A stretch of DNA of 64,000 nucleotides from Paracoccaceae bacterium (GCA_014872875.1 WKFI01000014.1:1-64000); one strand, 5' to 3'; counted from the first letter of the stretch, positions 35,782 to 47,292 are shown. Made by a program: numbers and translations. Notes: generated by a model from the letters alone, not told the origin.

Positions 35782-36999
35782 TCACTCTGCCTCGCCCGAA
35801 CGCCATTGCCCAAGCTTCTTCAGAATGAATTTCCGATCCGGACTGATCTGGTTTGCTATTTCCATCAGATAGATAGCCTGTTCTCGCGTAACTGGCTGAC
35901 CGGTTTCATAGTTCAATGCAATGTCTCGCATCTTCTTCATATCGCTAAGCGAAAATGCGGCGTTCGCTTGGGAAAGTTCATCGTGAACGAGCTGGTAGAA
36001 CATCCTGTTCAACAGTTTGTCCGGTCCTGTGAAAGGGGTTTTGACTCCCACACGCTGTACCAGGTCAGCCAGCAACGACAAATCCACATCAGAAAAATCG
36101 GCAAGCCAGTTCTCCAGTTCTGAAACCGAGCGTGAAACCGTCCCAGTACTTGGGAACTCAAGCCCGAATTCGCTGGCCAGGTAATCGAGATCGCTTTGGT
36201 CGGCAATCGCTCCGAAAAGCTCCTTGGGTAGTTTCGAACTGTCTTCATAGGCTGATGCGAGAAGCCGGATCATCTTGTGCCTTGCTTCAAACAGATACTT
36301 GTCGCCATAGAAGCAGACGTTCGTCTGATTGAAACGGTAGGGCAGTTTCACGGCGGGCCCTGATACACCATCATTCGAGAGTTTTTCACGAACGCTGTTG
36401 AGATCCAGCCCATATTCCTGACAGAAATGCCGCACGACACTCTTCTGCGGAAAACTCTTGGGGTCAAAATTGTGAACGTGAATATTCTCGCGCCCCAGAA
36501 TCTCTGAAAACTTCTGTAGTCTCACGCGATAGTCCGGCCTGACAATCGCAGGGATCTTATGCTCGCCCGCCTTTACCATCTGCTGGAACATTGAGGCGGC
36601 AAAGCCCAATGGATCTCTGGCGTAGAACACAACCTGAACTGAAATCCCCCGGTCGGTCATCATCCCGAGAAATTCGGCCGCGTCGTCCTTGGTCAGGAGA
36701 GAGATGTCTTCTCCGGATATGATAATGCGCTGGCGTTCGGAATTCTCCAATTGTTCAACGAATTCCCGCCTCGCCTCCAGCCTCAGACTCGATACCTCAG
36801 CTGAACTCAACCCTCGTTTTCGCCAAACATGATAGGTACTGAAATCAGAGGAAAACGCTGTGTAGATCGGAACCGAATGGTTCGCGCGCATTAGCTTGGC
36901 ATAGAATGTATGCCCATCATCATAGCCGACCAAGGAGCGTTGAATGGACGAAGACCCTGTCTTGTGCATTCCCACATGAACAATTGCTTCATTGACCAT
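35782..36999 (-). CDS. P-loop sulfotransferase-like protein 2
   Basis: A 405-residue protein starting EAIVHVGMHKTGSSSIQRSLV, a PAPS-type P-loop, with VVFYARDPLGFAASMFQQMVK (about 122-142) in the place of the 3'-phosphate-binding segment. The C-terminal 180 residues are helical and not recognised. The acceptor is unknown. ATG 36999 has GGAG upstream and is preferred to the GTG two codons before. The base composition is a little more AT-rich than its neighbours. It sits between the MEKHLA gene and enolase. Confidence 0.7.
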   Translation of the reverse strand: MVNEAIVHVGMHKTGSSSIQRSLVGYDDGHTFYAKLMRANHSVPIYTAFSSDFSTYHVWRKRGLSSAEVSSLRLEARREFVEQLENSERQRIIISGEDISLLTKDDAAEFLGMMTDRGISVQVVFYARDPLGFAASMFQQMVKAGEHKIPAIVRPDYRVRLQKFSEILGRENIHVHNFDPKSFPQKSVVRHFCQEYGLDLNSVREKLSNDGVSGPAVKLPYRFNQTNVCFYGDKYLFEARHKMIRLLASAYEDSSKLPKELFGAIADQSDLDYLASEFGLEFPSTGTVSRSVSELENWLADFSDVDLSLLADLVQRVGVKTPFTGPDKLLNRMFYQLVHDELSQANAAFSLSDMKKMRDIALNYETGQPVTREQAIYLMEIANQISPDRKFILKKLGQWRSGEAE

Positions 37000-37071
37000 C
37001 CGCACACTCCAAGATCATGTAGGCAAGAGACTTGCCCGGGATGATGCCCCAAGCGAAGGTAGGAAGAAAGC

Positions 37072-37091
37072 CACCGGACCTGATCCGGTGC
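37072..37091 (-). terminator. Possible terminator hairpin after eno
   Basis: CACCGGA and TCCGGTG form a perfect 7-bp stem with a 5-base loop, about 80 bases past the eno stop. On the minus strand only a weak pyrimidine tract (GCTTTCTTCC) follows, so termination is plausible but unproven. Confidence 0.35.
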
Positions 37092-37170
37092 AGGTTTCTT
37101 TTGTCGCAGCCGTGCGCGGACACATGGCCGAGAACGTCATCCCGGCCATGCATTTGATCAGGCCCGCAGA

Positions 37171-38520
<1,350 letters not shown>

Positions 38521-38608
38521 TTAACGCTAACACATCAAAAACCGGCGGTTTAGGGCTAACATTGCGCTGTTTGCGCCAACAATCCGCAAATAGTCTTCCT
38601 GCGTGGCG

Positions 38609-39493
38609 TCAGGCCGCAGCCGGAGCCACCTTGGCAAGCAGGCGCCTTTCCCGAACAAAGGTATAGAACCCGGACCCGATGATCAGTGACGCCCCCAGAA
38701 GTGTCATGGTATCCGGGCGTTCATTGAACACGATCATGCCAACGAGAATGGAAAACAACAGCCGCGTATAGCGGAACGGAGTAAGTGCGGATGCATCTCC
38801 AATCCGCATTGCGGCAACAATCGCGTAATACCCAAGGACACCGAAGAAAATACCTCCGCTCATCAGGGTCCATTCTTCTCCATTCAAGTTCAGAGGCTCG
38901 CCGGGTGTCGTGGCCAACAACAAAGACCCCGCCAGGATCAAGGACAGGTAGGCCTGAAAACTGACGACGCTAGATGGCACAGCGCTATCCATCGACCGGG
39001 TCAGCAAGTCCCGCGCGGCAACGCCGATCACGGCAACCAACACCAAAAGAGCATATGGGTCGAACCCGTCCAGCCCCGGACGAATGATCATAAGCACCCC
39101 GATGAAGCCGACGAAAATCGCGCTCCATCTGCGCCATCCGACCTGCTCTTTCAGAAACAGTGCCGCCCCCATGGTGATCGCCAAGGGTGTGGCCTGAAAC
39201 ACGGCGGCTACGGTCGATATGTCGACCAGCGCCAGAGCCGATGCGAAACCTATCGCCGAAATCGCTTCGGTTCCGGCTCTCAGAACGGGTCGGAAACGCC
39301 AGGCACGTGGGGCAAACAGTCGATGTCCCTGCCATTTGGCAAGCGCAGCAAAAATCAGACCACTCCCGACCCCCAACAGAATCAAGATCTGTCCAACCGG
39401 CAGCGTGCCAGCCAGTTGTTTGATGAACATGTCTTCCAAGGTGAAGGCCGCCATCGCCGCAATCACCAGCAGAATGCCGTTTACGTTGTTCAT
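38609..39493 (-). CDS. EamA/DMT-superfamily transporter 1
   Basis: A 294-residue inner-membrane protein with ten predicted helices in two EamA repeats. The first half ends in the ATPLAITMGAALFLKEQVGWRRWSAIFVGFIGVLMIIRPG pattern and the second in FRYTRLLFSILVGMIVFNERPDTMTLLGASLIIGSGFY. Substrate unknown (amino acids, drugs or metabolites are typical). ATG 39493 is used. It lies downstream of fur on the same strand but behind the fur terminator. Confidence 0.9.
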   Translation of the reverse strand: MNNVNGILLVIAAMAAFTLEDMFIKQLAGTLPVGQILILLGVGSGLIFAALAKWQGHRLFAPRAWRFRPVLRAGTEAISAIGFASALALVDISTVAAVFQATPLAITMGAALFLKEQVGWRRWSAIFVGFIGVLMIIRPGLDGFDPYALLVLVAVIGVAARDLLTRSMDSAVPSSVVSFQAYLSLILAGSLLLATTPGEPLNLNGEEWTLMSGGIFFGVLGYYAIVAAMRIGDASALTPFRYTRLLFSILVGMIVFNERPDTMTLLGASLIIGSGFYTFVRERRLLAKVAPAAA

Positions 39494-39512
39494 GCGCGTT
39501 TCCAATAAAGCA

Positions 39513-39536
39513 GAAAACCCGGTCTCAAGACCGGGT
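39513..39536 (-). terminator. Rho-independent terminator of fur
   Basis: ACCCGGTCT (39517-39525) and AGACCGGGT (39528-39536) form a strong inverted repeat; on the minus strand it is followed by TTTT. It separates fur from the downstream EamA gene. Confidence 0.75.
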
Positions 39537-39614
39537 CACTGAACAAAAACCCAAAATGGATCTTCGCGGCAAGTAAAATCCCCAGGGGCAATGATGAATA
39601 GAAATGTTGGGTGT

Positions 39615-39631
39615 CATCACGAATTGTGATG
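39615..39631. promoter_or_regulatory. Inverted repeat CATCAC-N5-GTGATG
   Basis: A perfect 6+6 inverted repeat lies just after the fur stop, 122 bases upstream of the EamA start. No T-run follows, so an operator or mRNA hairpin are both possible. Confidence 0.3.
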
Positions 39632-39641
39632 TATCCGACCG

Positions 39642-40055
39642 TCAGTCTTTCTTGAGGGGCACGCCGTACAGTTCCAGCTTGTGCCCCATCAATTTGTAAC
39701 CCAGCTTGGCCGCGATGCGTTCCTGCAGTTCTTCGATCTCGGGTTCCACGAATTCGATCACATTGCCCGAATTCAGGTCGATGAGGTGATCATGGTGATC
39801 GCGTTCAGCATCCTCGTACCGGGCGCGGCCGTCACCAAATTCCAGTCGCTCCAGAATACCTGCTTCTTCAAACAGCTTCACGGTCCGATAGACCGTTGCA
39901 ATCGAGATGGCTGAATCCATGGCACTGGCACGGGCATAGAGCTCTTCGACATCCGGGTGATCGTCGCTGTCCTGCAGCACTTTTGCGATAACCCGACGCT
40001 GTCCGGTCATCCGCAATCCCTTGGCCTCGCAGCGAGAGACAATCGTGTCGGTCAT
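39642..40055 (-). CDS. fur: Fur family metalloregulator (Fur/Mur type)
   Basis: A 137-residue Fur-family repressor. The winged helix covers about 1-80 (RMTGQRRVIAKVLQ...ISIATVYRTVKLFEEAGILERLEFGDGRARYE), and the metal site HHDHLIDLNSGNVIEF is at 87-102. The protein has only Cys9, so the structural CxxC zinc sites of classical Fur are missing; this is usual for alphaproteobacterial Fur/Mur, which often answers to manganese. The targets cannot be told from this window. Confidence 0.92.
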   Translation of the reverse strand: MTDTIVSRCEAKGLRMTGQRRVIAKVLQDSDDHPDVEELYARASAMDSAISIATVYRTVKLFEEAGILERLEFGDGRARYEDAERDHHDHLIDLNSGNVIEFVEPEIEELQERIAAKLGYKLMGHKLELYGVPLKKD

Positions 40056-40156
40056 TCATATCCCCATGACTGATTGGGTTCCGTATTTAGCCAATGAAAA
40101 CGATCAGGGGAACCGGACAAATTGTGTTGACATTCCGTTATCAGCGGATCGCCGCG

Positions 40157-40852
40157 TCACCCCGCATCCTGGGCCAAGTCCACCCAGATCGGCAGGTGAT
40201 CCGAGGCGATGTGAGCTGGCCGATCCGCATGAACTCCGTGGCCTGTGGCTTTCAAACCACGTCCAAGCGCGATCCGGTCCAGGGGACCCATCGGGCGCGG
40301 GGCAGGAAAGCTGGCCAAAGGCGGAAGGAACGACATGGCTGGCGCCAAATGATCCAGAATCGGACCCCTGGACCATTCGTTGAAATCGCCAGCCCAAAGG
40401 GTCGGCATCTCGGACATCTCTTCACATTCGCGCGCCAGGTGCAGAACCTGTTCGCGCCGTGCCCGCCCTGTTAACCCCAAATGGGCTCCAATGACCCTCA
40501 AGGGACCTATGGGCGTCTCGAACTCGGCCCGAACAGCACCCCGTGGTTCGAGCCCCGGCAGGGCGATATGCCCCTGCCCTGTCAGCCGCAACGCGTCGCC
40601 TTTCCAGATGATCGCATTACCATGCCAGCCCAGCGAACCTGCCCCGCCCAGATCAACGATATTCCAACCGGTCTCATCCAGAACGAAATGCGGTAGCGCT
40701 GCAGGACGCGGTGGAAGCCTGCGATCTGCCTCCTGTAACACAACAATTTCGGCACCAATCGACTCGAGCACCTGAACAATCCGGCGCGGCAGGCGACGCA
40801 GGTCAAGCCCGACGCATTTCTGGATATTGTAGCTTGCCAAACGCAATTGCAT
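40157..40852 (-). CDS. Endonuclease/exonuclease/phosphatase family protein
   Basis: A 231-residue protein with the EEP fold: LASYNIQKCVG at the N-terminus, QEAD (catalytic Glu), GAHLGL, WAGDFNEW and C-terminal SDHLPIWVDL. These are the metal-binding and catalytic residues of Mg-dependent phosphoesterases. It could act on nucleic acid, phosphoinositide-like or sphingomyelin-like substrates; which one is not determined. Confidence 0.9.
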   Translation of the reverse strand: MQLRLASYNIQKCVGLDLRRLPRRIVQVLESIGAEIVVLQEADRRLPPRPAALPHFVLDETGWNIVDLGGAGSLGWHGNAIIWKGDALRLTGQGHIALPGLEPRGAVRAEFETPIGPLRVIGAHLGLTGRARREQVLHLARECEEMSEMPTLWAGDFNEWSRGPILDHLAPAMSFLPPLASFPAPRPMGPLDRIALGRGLKATGHGVHADRPAHIASDHLPIWVDLAQDAG

Positions 40853-40973
40853 GACACCTGCCGTCCCTTGAACCTGGATGCATTTTCAACGCCTCGCGCC
40901 GGGCCGCAACGTGAAAAATCGACGCCACCGAGTTTCGCTTGACAGTTTCACATCTTAACCATCCTTTAGGCCC

Positions 40974-41852
40974 ATGGAAGAAAAGCGTGCAGTCGACGGG
41001 CTCGGAGCCGTGGCCCTGACCGGGTTCGCGGCGCTTCTTGCCTTCAACCAAGTGGTGATCAAGGTGACCGGCAGCGGGTTCAACCCGTTGTTTCAGGCCG
41101 GCTTGCGATCCCTGTTGGGCTTTGGCGTGATCCTGGCCTGGATGCATTTCCGCAAAACGCGACCCATGACCCAAGTCCCCGGTGCAACCAAATGGGGGCT
41201 GGTGGCAGGTCTGTTGTTCGCGCAGGAGTTCATCTGCCTGTATGCGGCCTTGGACATCGGCTCTGTGTCCCGTGTGTCGATTCTGTTTTATTCCATGCCA
41301 GTCTGGCTTGCGATCATCGCGCATTTCATTCTTCCCGGAGAACGCCTGACCCCAATCCGTTCAGTCGGGCTGATTCTGGCCATGGCGGGCGTGGCTCTGG
41401 CGCTGCTGGATCGGGACAGCCAGAATGCGAGCTTGCTGGCTGACGGGCTGAGCCTGCTGGCCGCTTTTGGTTGGGCCGGGATTGCGCTGTGCCTGCGGCT
41501 GACACCGCTGGCCAAGGTTCCCCCGGAAACGCAATTGTATCACCAGTTGCTGTTTTCCGCGCCTGTCATGCTGGTCCTTTCACCTTTGTTTGGTCCGTTG
41601 ATCCGCGACCTGCAGCCCATTCATTTTGCCGGTTTGGCGTTTCAGGTTCTGGCGGTGGCAAGCTTTGGCTATCTGGCCTGGTTCGTCCTGATCAAGATCT
41701 ACCGGGCCAGCTCGGTTGCGTCGTTCAGCTTCCTGTCACCGGTGCTGGCAGTGATCATGGGCTGGGCCATCCTGGGCGAACAGATCGGCGTCCAAGTTTG
41801 GGGAGCTCTCGCATTGGTCGCAGCCGGTGTGGTTCTGATTAACAGGAAGTAG
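40974..41852 (+). CDS. EamA/DMT-superfamily transporter 2
   Basis: A 292-residue inner-membrane protein with about ten helices in two EamA repeats. The first ends SVSRVSILFYSMPVWLAIIAHFILPGERLTPIRSVGLILAMAGVALALLD and the second ASSVASFSFLSPVLAVIMGWAILGEQIGVQVWGALALVAAGVVLINRK. The substrate is unknown. It ends 6 bases from the convergent selO gene and is not a close copy of the EamA protein at 38.6-39.5 kb. Confidence 0.9.
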   Translation: MEEKRAVDGLGAVALTGFAALLAFNQVVIKVTGSGFNPLFQAGLRSLLGFGVILAWMHFRKTRPMTQVPGATKWGLVAGLLFAQEFICLYAALDIGSVSRVSILFYSMPVWLAIIAHFILPGERLTPIRSVGLILAMAGVALALLDRDSQNASLLADGLSLLAAFGWAGIALCLRLTPLAKVPPETQLYHQLLFSAPVMLVLSPLFGPLIRDLQPIHFAGLAFQVLAVASFGYLAWFVLIKIYRASSVASFSFLSPVLAVIMGWAILGEQIGVQVWGALALVAAGVVLINRK

Positions 41853-41858
41853 TCAGTT

Positions 41859-43277
41859 TCAGGTCCCGCAAAAGGTCGCCTGAACAATCTCGTCGGGCAA
41901 GGGAACCCGGGTCAGATCCTCATGGTCTGGTTGATCTTCGAAAGGCCGGGCCAGAACCGCGTTCAGCCTTTGGAAGAGCGTATAGTCCCCCTTTACGGCG
42001 GCCTCGATCATCTGCTCGATGCGATGGTTGCGCGGTATGAAGGCCGGGTTCGCACGCATCATAACCATCTCCACGTCAGGCTCCGCTTGCACGCGTGCAG
42101 TCCATCCTTCTGCCCAATTGTCAAAAGCGGCCGGGTCAGTGAACTGATCTCGTGCCGTTCCGTTGGTCAACGCGCGGAAGGAATTGGTGAAATCGGCCTG
42201 GTTCTCGGCCATCAGGGACAACAAGCCTGTCACAAGTTCCAGATCGCCATCCTGTGCCTGCGTAATGCCAAGTTTTGCCCGGAACCGCGCCAACCAGGCG
42301 TTTTGTGTAAGTTCTGGCATTGCGTGAACAATTTCGGTCGCCTCTTCGACCGCGGATTGCGGGTCCTCATACTGTTGGATCAGGGCCGTCGCCAATTGCG
42401 CGAGGTTCCAGACCGCAATGTCCGGCTGATTGGCATAGGCATAGCGCCCCATCCGGTCGATCGAGCTGAACACCGTATGCGGGTGATAGACATCCATGAA
42501 GGCGCAGGGTCCATAATCGATGGTTTCCCCAGCAATCGAAGAATTGTCGGTATTCATGACCCCGTGGATGAAGCCCACACTCATCCAGGCGGCAATCAAT
42601 TGGCTTTGCGCATCCCTCACGGCCCGCAAAAGATCCATCGGCGTTTCTGCCTCGGGATAGTGGCGGTCAATGGCATATTGCGTCAGCCGTTGCAGGTTCG
42701 CCTTGTCCCCCCGCGCAGCAAAGATCTGGAACGTGCCCACACGCAAATGGCTGGAAGCCACCCGCGTCAGCACCGCACCGGGCATGCCGCCTTCACGCCA
42801 AACAGTTTCGCCAGTTTCAACCGCGGCGAGCGCGCGCGTGGTCGGAATGCCCAGGGCGTGCATTGCCTCTGACACCACATACTCGCGCAGGACCGGCCCC
42901 AGCCAGGCGCGGCCATCACCCTGACGGCTGTAAGGTGTGCGGCCCGATCCCTTCAACTGGATGTCCCGACGCACGCCGTCCGTGCCAACGGTTTCACCCA
43001 GCAGAATGGCCCGTCCGTCGCCCAGCTGCGGATTATACGTTCCGAACTGGTGCCCGGAGTAGAGCTGCGCCAACGGCTCAGCCCCCTCTGGCAAATCATT
43101 GCCCGCAAAGATCTGCGCCATGTCCTGTGCTTCACCCGGGGAAATACGCAAGACGCGGGCCAGGTCATCGTTGAACGCAATCAGGCGCGGAGCGGCCACC
43201 GGCTGCGGGTCCACGCGGGAATAGAATTGCGGCGGCAGGCGCGCAAAGCTGTTGTCAAAAGGGATATGCAGGCTCAT
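41859..43277 (-). CDS. selO: Protein adenylyltransferase SelO (YdiU)
   Basis: Pseudokinase-fold enzyme that transfers AMP to protein hydroxyls, linked to redox stress. The 472-residue protein has [25 protein letters not shown], the [20 protein letters not shown] loop, [35 protein letters not shown] (metal and catalytic residues) and the C-terminus VQATFCGT. The antepenultimate Cys470 occupies the position of the selenocysteine in human SelO. The ATG is at 43277. Confidence 0.95.
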   Translation of the reverse strand: MSLHIPFDNSFARLPPQFYSRVDPQPVAAPRLIAFNDDLARVLRISPGEAQDMAQIFAGNDLPEGAEPLAQLYSGHQFGTYNPQLGDGRAILLGETVGTDGVRRDIQLKGSGRTPYSRQGDGRAWLGPVLREYVVSEAMHALGIPTTRALAAVETGETVWREGGMPGAVLTRVASSHLRVGTFQIFAARGDKANLQRLTQYAIDRHYPEAETPMDLLRAVRDAQSQLIAAWMSVGFIHGVMNTDNSSIAGETIDYGPCAFMDVYHPHTVFSSIDRMGRYAYANQPDIAVWNLAQLATALIQQYEDPQSAVEEATEIVHAMPELTQNAWLARFRAKLGITQAQDGDLELVTGLLSLMAENQADFTNSFRALTNGTARDQFTDPAAFDNWAEGWTARVQAEPDVEMVMMRANPAFIPRNHRIEQMIEAAVKGDYTLFQRLNAVLARPFEDQPDHEDLTRVPLPDEIVQATFCGT

Positions 43278-43347
43278 ACGCGAAACATATGTGAAAGATG
43301 CAGAAATTCCAGTGCCCTTTGCCCGCGAATTCAGCTAGGCAGATCAG

Positions 43348-43767
43348 ATGACAGCAAATGAAATCATTGCCCAACTGGGCCTCCAACAGCATCCCGAAGG
43401 CGGCTGGTATCGTGAAACCTGGCGCGCCGAAAATGAAGGGCGCGCCACCGGCACCTGTATCTATTTTCTGCTGCCCGCAGGTGAACGCAGCCATTGGCAC
43501 AAGGTCGATGCGACCGAGATCTGGCTGTACCACGCGGGCGCGCCACTGACCCTTTCGATCAGCGCCACGGATACTGGACCTGCCGCTGATCACGTTCTTG
43601 GCCCGGATCTGAGCACGGGTCGCCCGCAAGTGATCGTTCCCGAAGGCCACTGGCAGTCCGCTGCCTCGACCGGAGATTGGACTCTGGTCAGTTGCACTGT
43701 CTCCCCCGGGTTCGAGTTTGATGGCTTTGTTCTGGCGGATCCGGGCTTCGATATTCCGCGGGGCTGA
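43348..43767 (+). CDS. Cupin DUF985 protein
   Basis: A 139-residue cupin: HPEGGWYRETW at the N-terminus, ATGTCIYFLLPAGERSHWHKVDATEIWLYHAGAPLTL in the centre (cupin metal-binding His/Glu) and VSPGFEFDGFVLAD at the end are the DUF985 signature. Function unknown; sugar- or metabolite-binding is possible. It is divergent from selO across 70 bases. Confidence 0.9.
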   Translation: MTANEIIAQLGLQQHPEGGWYRETWRAENEGRATGTCIYFLLPAGERSHWHKVDATEIWLYHAGAPLTLSISATDTGPAADHVLGPDLSTGRPQVIVPEGHWQSAASTGDWTLVSCTVSPGFEFDGFVLADPGFDIPRG

Positions 43768-43821
43768 GATCCACTGACAACCCGGCTTGCGGCGAATCAA
43801 GCTCTGGACATAAATGTCCAT

Positions 43822-44724
43822 ATGCCACCTCAGCTGACCCATACGGACTTGATCAAGTCCCTGCCCGCCGACACCAAAACCGCTCTGACCACGCGTTCGG
43901 ATTTGGCCGGGCTGAAACATCTTGCTTTGTATGGTGCAGCTGTTCTGCTCTGCAGCGTTGGAATTGCCGCACAGGTCCCGCTTTGGCCCCTGCTGATACT
44001 GCCACAGGGCCTGTTGCTGGTTTTCCTTTTCACCCTCAGCCATGAATGCACCCACCAGACCCCATTTAGCAGCACTTGGTTGAACGAAGTGGCGGGTCAT
44101 GCCTGCGCGGTCCCGATCGCCCTGCCCTTTGTCTGGTTTCGTTATTTCCATCTGGCGCATCACAAATTCACCAACGACCCGGATCGCGATCCCGAACTGG
44201 AACACGGCCCCCGTCCCGAAACGCTCGCAACCTGGCTGACTTATCTCAGCGGTTGGGGCTATTGGGGCGCCATGGCGCAGACGCTCTGGTCGAACGCATT
44301 TGGCCGCATCGACGCACCGTACCTGCCAGCGCGGCGTCACAATGACATGCGTCGCGAGGCACGAATCTTGCTTGGCCTCTACGCACTGGCTGTGCTCAGC
44401 CTGATCTGGTCACCATTGGTGATTTGGCTTTGGATCGTGCCGGTCTTGATCGGCCAACCGTTCTTGCGACTTTACCTGCTGGCCGAACACGGGTTGTGTC
44501 CACCCGTCGCCAATATGCTTGAGAATTCGCGCACCACCTTCACCAATCGCATCGTGCGCTTTCTGGCTTGGAACATGCCCTATCATGCCGAACATCATGC
44601 GTTTCCGAACGTGCCTTTCCACCAGTTACCCGCTTTTCACCAGATCACCCAAGAGCATCTGAAATCGACCTCGGACGGTTATGGCGAGTTCACGGCTGAC
44701 TATGCCAAACAGCTCAGGCGCTGA
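43822..44724 (+). CDS. Membrane fatty acid desaturase/hydroxylase
   Basis: A 300-residue di-iron membrane enzyme. The three histidine boxes are HECTH (near 74-78), HLAHHKF (near 110-116) and HAEHH in NMPYHAEHHAFPNVPFHQLP (near 253-257). Four hydrophobic segments lie between them. It could desaturate acyl chains, or hydroxylate a lipid such as the ornithine lipids implied by the OlsB gene at 53 kb; the sequence does not decide. It is convergent with anmK. Confidence 0.88.
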   Translation: MPPQLTHTDLIKSLPADTKTALTTRSDLAGLKHLALYGAAVLLCSVGIAAQVPLWPLLILPQGLLLVFLFTLSHECTHQTPFSSTWLNEVAGHACAVPIALPFVWFRYFHLAHHKFTNDPDRDPELEHGPRPETLATWLTYLSGWGYWGAMAQTLWSNAFGRIDAPYLPARRHNDMRREARILLGLYALAVLSLIWSPLVIWLWIVPVLIGQPFLRLYLLAEHGLCPPVANMLENSRTTFTNRIVRFLAWNMPYHAEHHAFPNVPFHQLPAFHQITQEHLKSTSDGYGEFTADYAKQLRR

Positions 44725-44736
44725 TCGGGGAGGTCT

Positions 44737-45846
44737 TCAGCCAACAGGCAAACTGACGATCCCACCGCCGACACAGGCGCTGACACCGGTTGTGCCGGGG
44801 CACGAGGTCGGCATGCCTCGCGCGACGCGCACCGCCAGATGGGCAAAGGCCTGAGCCTCCAGCATGTCACCATCCAACCCAACCTCTTCGATGGCCACAA
44901 CCGGGCACTCCAGCGACACGCTCAGCATCTCCATCAGCACCGGGTTGTCACGCCCGCCACCGGTGACCAGCACACGCGACGGCGGCGTCGGGCAATGTTG
45001 CATTCCCTGCGCAACTCCGGCGGCACACATAGCTGTCAAAGTCGCGGCAGCATCTGCATCATTCAGCTCCTGCACCAACCCTATCATCTCTGAAAAATCA
45101 TTTCTATCCAGAGATTTGGGCGGCATTCTTGAGAAGTATGGCTCGGCTAGAAACAGCTCCAAAGCGCCAGTCTCCACTGTACCGGACATCGCCACCAGCC
45201 CACCTTCATCCATGGGTTTGCCCAACCGGGCTTGCATCAGGTCATTGACCGGGGCGTTCGCCGGACCCGTGTCAAAAGCCAAAAGCGCGCCGGGCGTTTC
45301 AGGGCTCTCAAACCGAGGATCGACATAAGTCAGGTTACCGACCCCTCCCAGGTTCAGGAAACAGACAGGCTCTTCTGCCCCAATCCACTTGGCACAGGCA
45401 AAGTGGAAGAACGGCGCCAGCGGTGCGCCCTCACCGCCCATGGACACATCGTCGGACCGGAAGTCCCAGACAACCGGGCAATCCAGCTGTTCCGCCAATG
45501 CCGCTCCGTCTCCCGCCTGCAAAGTGCCCTGAAGGCGCGGTGCATGGGCCAGAGTCTGACCGTGAAACCCGACCAGATCCACATCGTCAAAGCCAGACAA
45601 AAGCTGAACATGGGCCGCTTCCACCAATCGAGCAACGGCTTCAACCTCGGGCCCAGTCCACTGTCCCAGCCCTGCGCGCAACACCAGGCGCTCCTCATCG
45701 GAATAGCTGCGATAGCCGCTGTCCCCGAACCCGTGAATCCGCTCTCCATCCGTCAGCACCACCGCCGCGTCGACCCCGTCCAGCGACGTTCCGCTCATCG
45801 CTCCCAAGGCACGTACGACACCGGTTTTGGAAATGCTCCTGCTCAT
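44737..45846 (-). CDS. anmK: Anhydro-N-acetylmuramic acid kinase
   Basis: Converts 1,6-anhydro-MurNAc to MurNAc-6-phosphate in cell-wall recycling. The 369-residue protein has the ATP-binding start [68 protein letters not shown] and [12 protein letters not shown], all AnmK motifs. It serves the same pathway as NagZ, encoded at 62-63 kb. It is divergent from tyrS. Confidence 0.95.
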   Translation of the reverse strand: MSRSISKTGVVRALGAMSGTSLDGVDAAVVLTDGERIHGFGDSGYRSYSDEERLVLRAGLGQWTGPEVEAVARLVEAAHVQLLSGFDDVDLVGFHGQTLAHAPRLQGTLQAGDGAALAEQLDCPVVWDFRSDDVSMGGEGAPLAPFFHFACAKWIGAEEPVCFLNLGGVGNLTYVDPRFESPETPGALLAFDTGPANAPVNDLMQARLGKPMDEGGLVAMSGTVETGALELFLAEPYFSRMPPKSLDRNDFSEMIGLVQELNDADAAATLTAMCAAGVAQGMQHCPTPPSRVLVTGGGRDNPVLMEMLSVSLECPVVAIEEVGLDGDMLEAQAFAHLAVRVARGMPTSCPGTTGVSACVGGGIVSLPVG

Positions 45847-45988
45847 GGTCCCACCCGCTCAAACCAGAAACCGGGCTGTTTCGCCCGTTGCGCTCAACAT
45901 ACAGCAGCGAAAAGGCCACGAAAACAGGTTCCAACCGCCGCCGATGCGATTTATACGAGGCGTCGCAATTCCTAAGCCGAGGCACAGC

Positions 45989-47242
45989 ATGACATACCAT
46001 CCCAAGTCGGATTTCATCGCGGTCATGATGGAGCGGGGTTTCCTCGCCGACTGCACCGATTATCAGGGGCTGGACGAAGCCCTGATGACACCGGGCCAGC
46101 CGGGCTATATCGGCTTTGACGCCACTGCCAAGTCGTTGCATGTGGGCTCTCTCATCCAGATCATGATGCTGCGCTGGCTACAGAAAACCGGCCACCAGCC
46201 GATCACCCTGATGGGCGGCGGAACCACCAAGGTCGGCGATCCGTCCTTCCGCGCGGACGAACGCCCGCTGCTGACCGAAAACCAGATCGACGACAATATT
46301 GCCGGCATCAAGAAGGTTTTCGCCGCCTATATCGATTACGACAGCGAGGCCCCGAACAAGGCGCTGATGCTGAACAATGCGGAATGGCTGGATGGCTTGA
46401 ACTATCTTGAGTTCCTGCGCGACATCGGCCGGCACTTCAGCGTCAACCGGATGCTATCCTTTGAATCGGTCAAGTCGCGATTGGACCGGGAACAGAGCCT
46501 GTCCTTCCTCGAATTCAATTACATGATCCTTCAAGCTTATGACTTCATGGAGCTGAACCGCCGCTATGGCTGCATCCTGCAAATGGGCGGTTCGGATCAG
46601 TGGGGCAATATCGTCAACGGTATCGACCTGACCCGCAGGGTGATCGACAACGAAGTCTTCGGTCTGACCTCGCCACTGCTGACCACCAGCGACGGCAAGA
46701 AAATGGGCAAGTCCCAAGATGGCGCCGTCTGGCTGAACCCGGATATGCGCTCGCCATATGAATTCTGGCAGTTCTGGCGCAACACCACCGATGCGGATGT
46801 CGGGCGCTTCCTCAAGCTGTATACCGAGATGCCAATAGACGAATGCGAACGTCTTGGCGCATTGGCCGGGTCCGAGATCAACGCCGCCAAGGTGATCCTG
46901 GCGAACGAGGTCACGACCCTTTGCCACGGCGCCGATGCCGCCGCGACAGCCGAGGCCACAGCCCGCGAAGTCTTTGAAAAAGGCGGCGTGGGTGATGACC
47001 TGCCGACCCTGACGCTCAGCGCTTCGGAACTGGGCGATGGCATGTCGATTGTGCAGCTGATCGTTAAATCGGGTTTGGCCAAATCAGGGAAGGAGGCCAA
47101 ACGTCTTATTGCCGAAAACGGCGCTAAGCTGGATGACGCACCGCTGACGGATGCCGGTCTGATGATCGATTCGGGTGCGCTCAGCTCGCCGATCAAACTC
47201 AGCGCCGGGAAAAAGCGGCACGCGCTGGTGCAGCTGGGCTGA
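45989..47242 (+). CDS. tyrS: Tyrosyl-tRNA synthetase
   Basis: Class I aminoacyl-tRNA synthetase of 417 residues. The HIGH motif appears as HVGS (51-54), the KMSKS loop as KKMGKS, and an S4 RNA-binding domain ends the protein ([19 protein letters not shown]). [22 protein letters not shown] and [14 protein letters not shown] are typical of bacterial TyrRS. ATG 45989 gives [17 protein letters not shown]; the longer frame from 45827 is antisense to the anmK promoter region. A strong terminator follows. Confidence 0.96.
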   Translation: MTYHPKSDFIAVMMERGFLADCTDYQGLDEALMTPGQPGYIGFDATAKSLHVGSLIQIMMLRWLQKTGHQPITLMGGGTTKVGDPSFRADERPLLTENQIDDNIAGIKKVFAAYIDYDSEAPNKALMLNNAEWLDGLNYLEFLRDIGRHFSVNRMLSFESVKSRLDREQSLSFLEFNYMILQAYDFMELNRRYGCILQMGGSDQWGNIVNGIDLTRRVIDNEVFGLTSPLLTTSDGKKMGKSQDGAVWLNPDMRSPYEFWQFWRNTTDADVGRFLKLYTEMPIDECERLGALAGSEINAAKVILANEVTTLCHGADAAATAEATAREVFEKGGVGDDLPTLTLSASELGDGMSIVQLIVKSGLAKSGKEAKRLIAENGAKLDDAPLTDAGLMIDSGALSSPIKLSAGKKRHALVQLG

Positions 47243-47258
47243 CGCAGCGAAAAAAGGC

Positions 47259-47292
47259 GAAAAGGGCACCCCAGGAACGGGTGCCCTTTTTC
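47259..47292. terminator. Terminator between tyrS and the C13 protease gene
   Basis: AAAGGGCACCC (47261-47271) and GGGTGCCCTTT (47279-47289) form an 11-bp stem with a 7-base loop, followed by T's on the plus strand and preceded by A's, so it can work in both directions. Its right arm ends at the stop of the convergent protease gene. Confidence 0.88.

Noticed and set aside
37133-37150. Inverted repeat CATGGCCG/CGGCCATG after eno as terminator
   Set aside because: No T-run on either strand; the hairpin at 37072-37091 is the better, still weak, candidate.
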